Below the pieces are notes generated by a model that saw only the letters and a program-made list of their open reading frames with translations, was not told where the DNA came from and ran no database searches. From Paenibacillus_E sp964253085 (GTDB taxonomy: Bacteria > Bacillota > Bacilli > Paenibacillales > NBRC-103111): a DNA stretch of 64,000 nucleotides. Both the position numbers and the translations under genes were made by a program. Positions 63,850 through 64,000 of this stretch are shown here, one piece after another; within the stretch, counting starts at the first letter, position 1; each line of letters starts with the position of its first letter. The stretch spans positions 6,138,001 through 6,202,000 of the forward strand of contig NZ_CAXUQH020000001.1 in assembly GCF_964253085.1 (NCBI RefSeq). Reading direction: 5' to 3'.

Positions 63850-64000
63850 GCTGAACCTCCCGATATACATGGTGATTTTATTATACCATAGGTGGTGCGT
63901 GAGTCTTAAATGCTGCTGTGAGGCGCGTTTGGGTTCCATTATTCCTTTTTCAGTTAGTTTCATTGGATAAATACATTAAATACTCTATTTGAGTCCCATC

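Overview
The window looks like a chromosomal segment of a soil- or plant-associated Paenibacillus or a close relative (Bacillota, Paenibacillaceae). Supporting signs are strong AGGAGG-type ribosome binding sites, lipoprotein sugar-binding proteins paired with YesM/YesN two-component systems, an SLH-anchored laminarinase, FIMAH and copper-amine-oxidase-N type domains, a YtvI sporulation protein and a citZ-icd-mdh TCA cluster. I saw no rRNA, tRNA, CRISPR array, phage or intact insertion sequence.

Positions 1-38614 are a carbohydrate-utilisation island. It holds three binding-protein-dependent sugar importers: a first one cut by the left edge (1-2339), a second at 10652-13807 with its YesM/YesN pair at 14024-17444, and a third at 26489-29629 that ends in a GH31 glycosidase and has a divergent YesM/YesN pair at 29827-32393. 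Secreted or surface glycan-active proteins lie between them: a multimodular GH16 laminarinase with SLH and CBM modules, a small GH16 lichenase, a GH11 xylanase and a 1997-residue beta-helix protein. Then come an AraR-like regulator, a GH51 arabinofuranosidase, a small zinc-ribbon protein, a phytanoyl-CoA-dioxygenase-like protein with a divergent AraC regulator, and a Gfo/Idh/MocA oxidoreductase. Sequences matching the CcpA operator (cre) consensus sit in front of most of the first transcripts, so the island is probably under glucose repression as well as local two-component induction. Together the enzymes would cut beta-glucan, xylan and arabinoxylan outside the cell, and the importers would bring in the oligosaccharides.

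Positions 38792-47607 are mixed core and accessory genes: phoR and phoP (in the unusual kinase-first order, with Pho-box-like repeats between them), class I fumarase, a polysaccharide deacetylase with a very GC-rich 3' half, a YfbR-type HD nucleotidase, a short membrane protein and a secreted protein of unknown function. Two repeat structures lie in the gaps (45101-45221 and 45905-46013).

Positions 47806-53973 form a nitrogen module: a GlnK/GlnL-like two-component pair, then an amino-acid ABC importer and an NSS-family sodium symporter in one apparent operon. The importer promoter carries a repeat series like the one described for Bacillus subtilis GlnL.

Positions 54139-63849 are central metabolism and housekeeping: mdh, icd and citZ in one direction, ppx and ppk convergent with overlapping 3' ends, ytvI, fxsA and a YbgC-like thioesterase.
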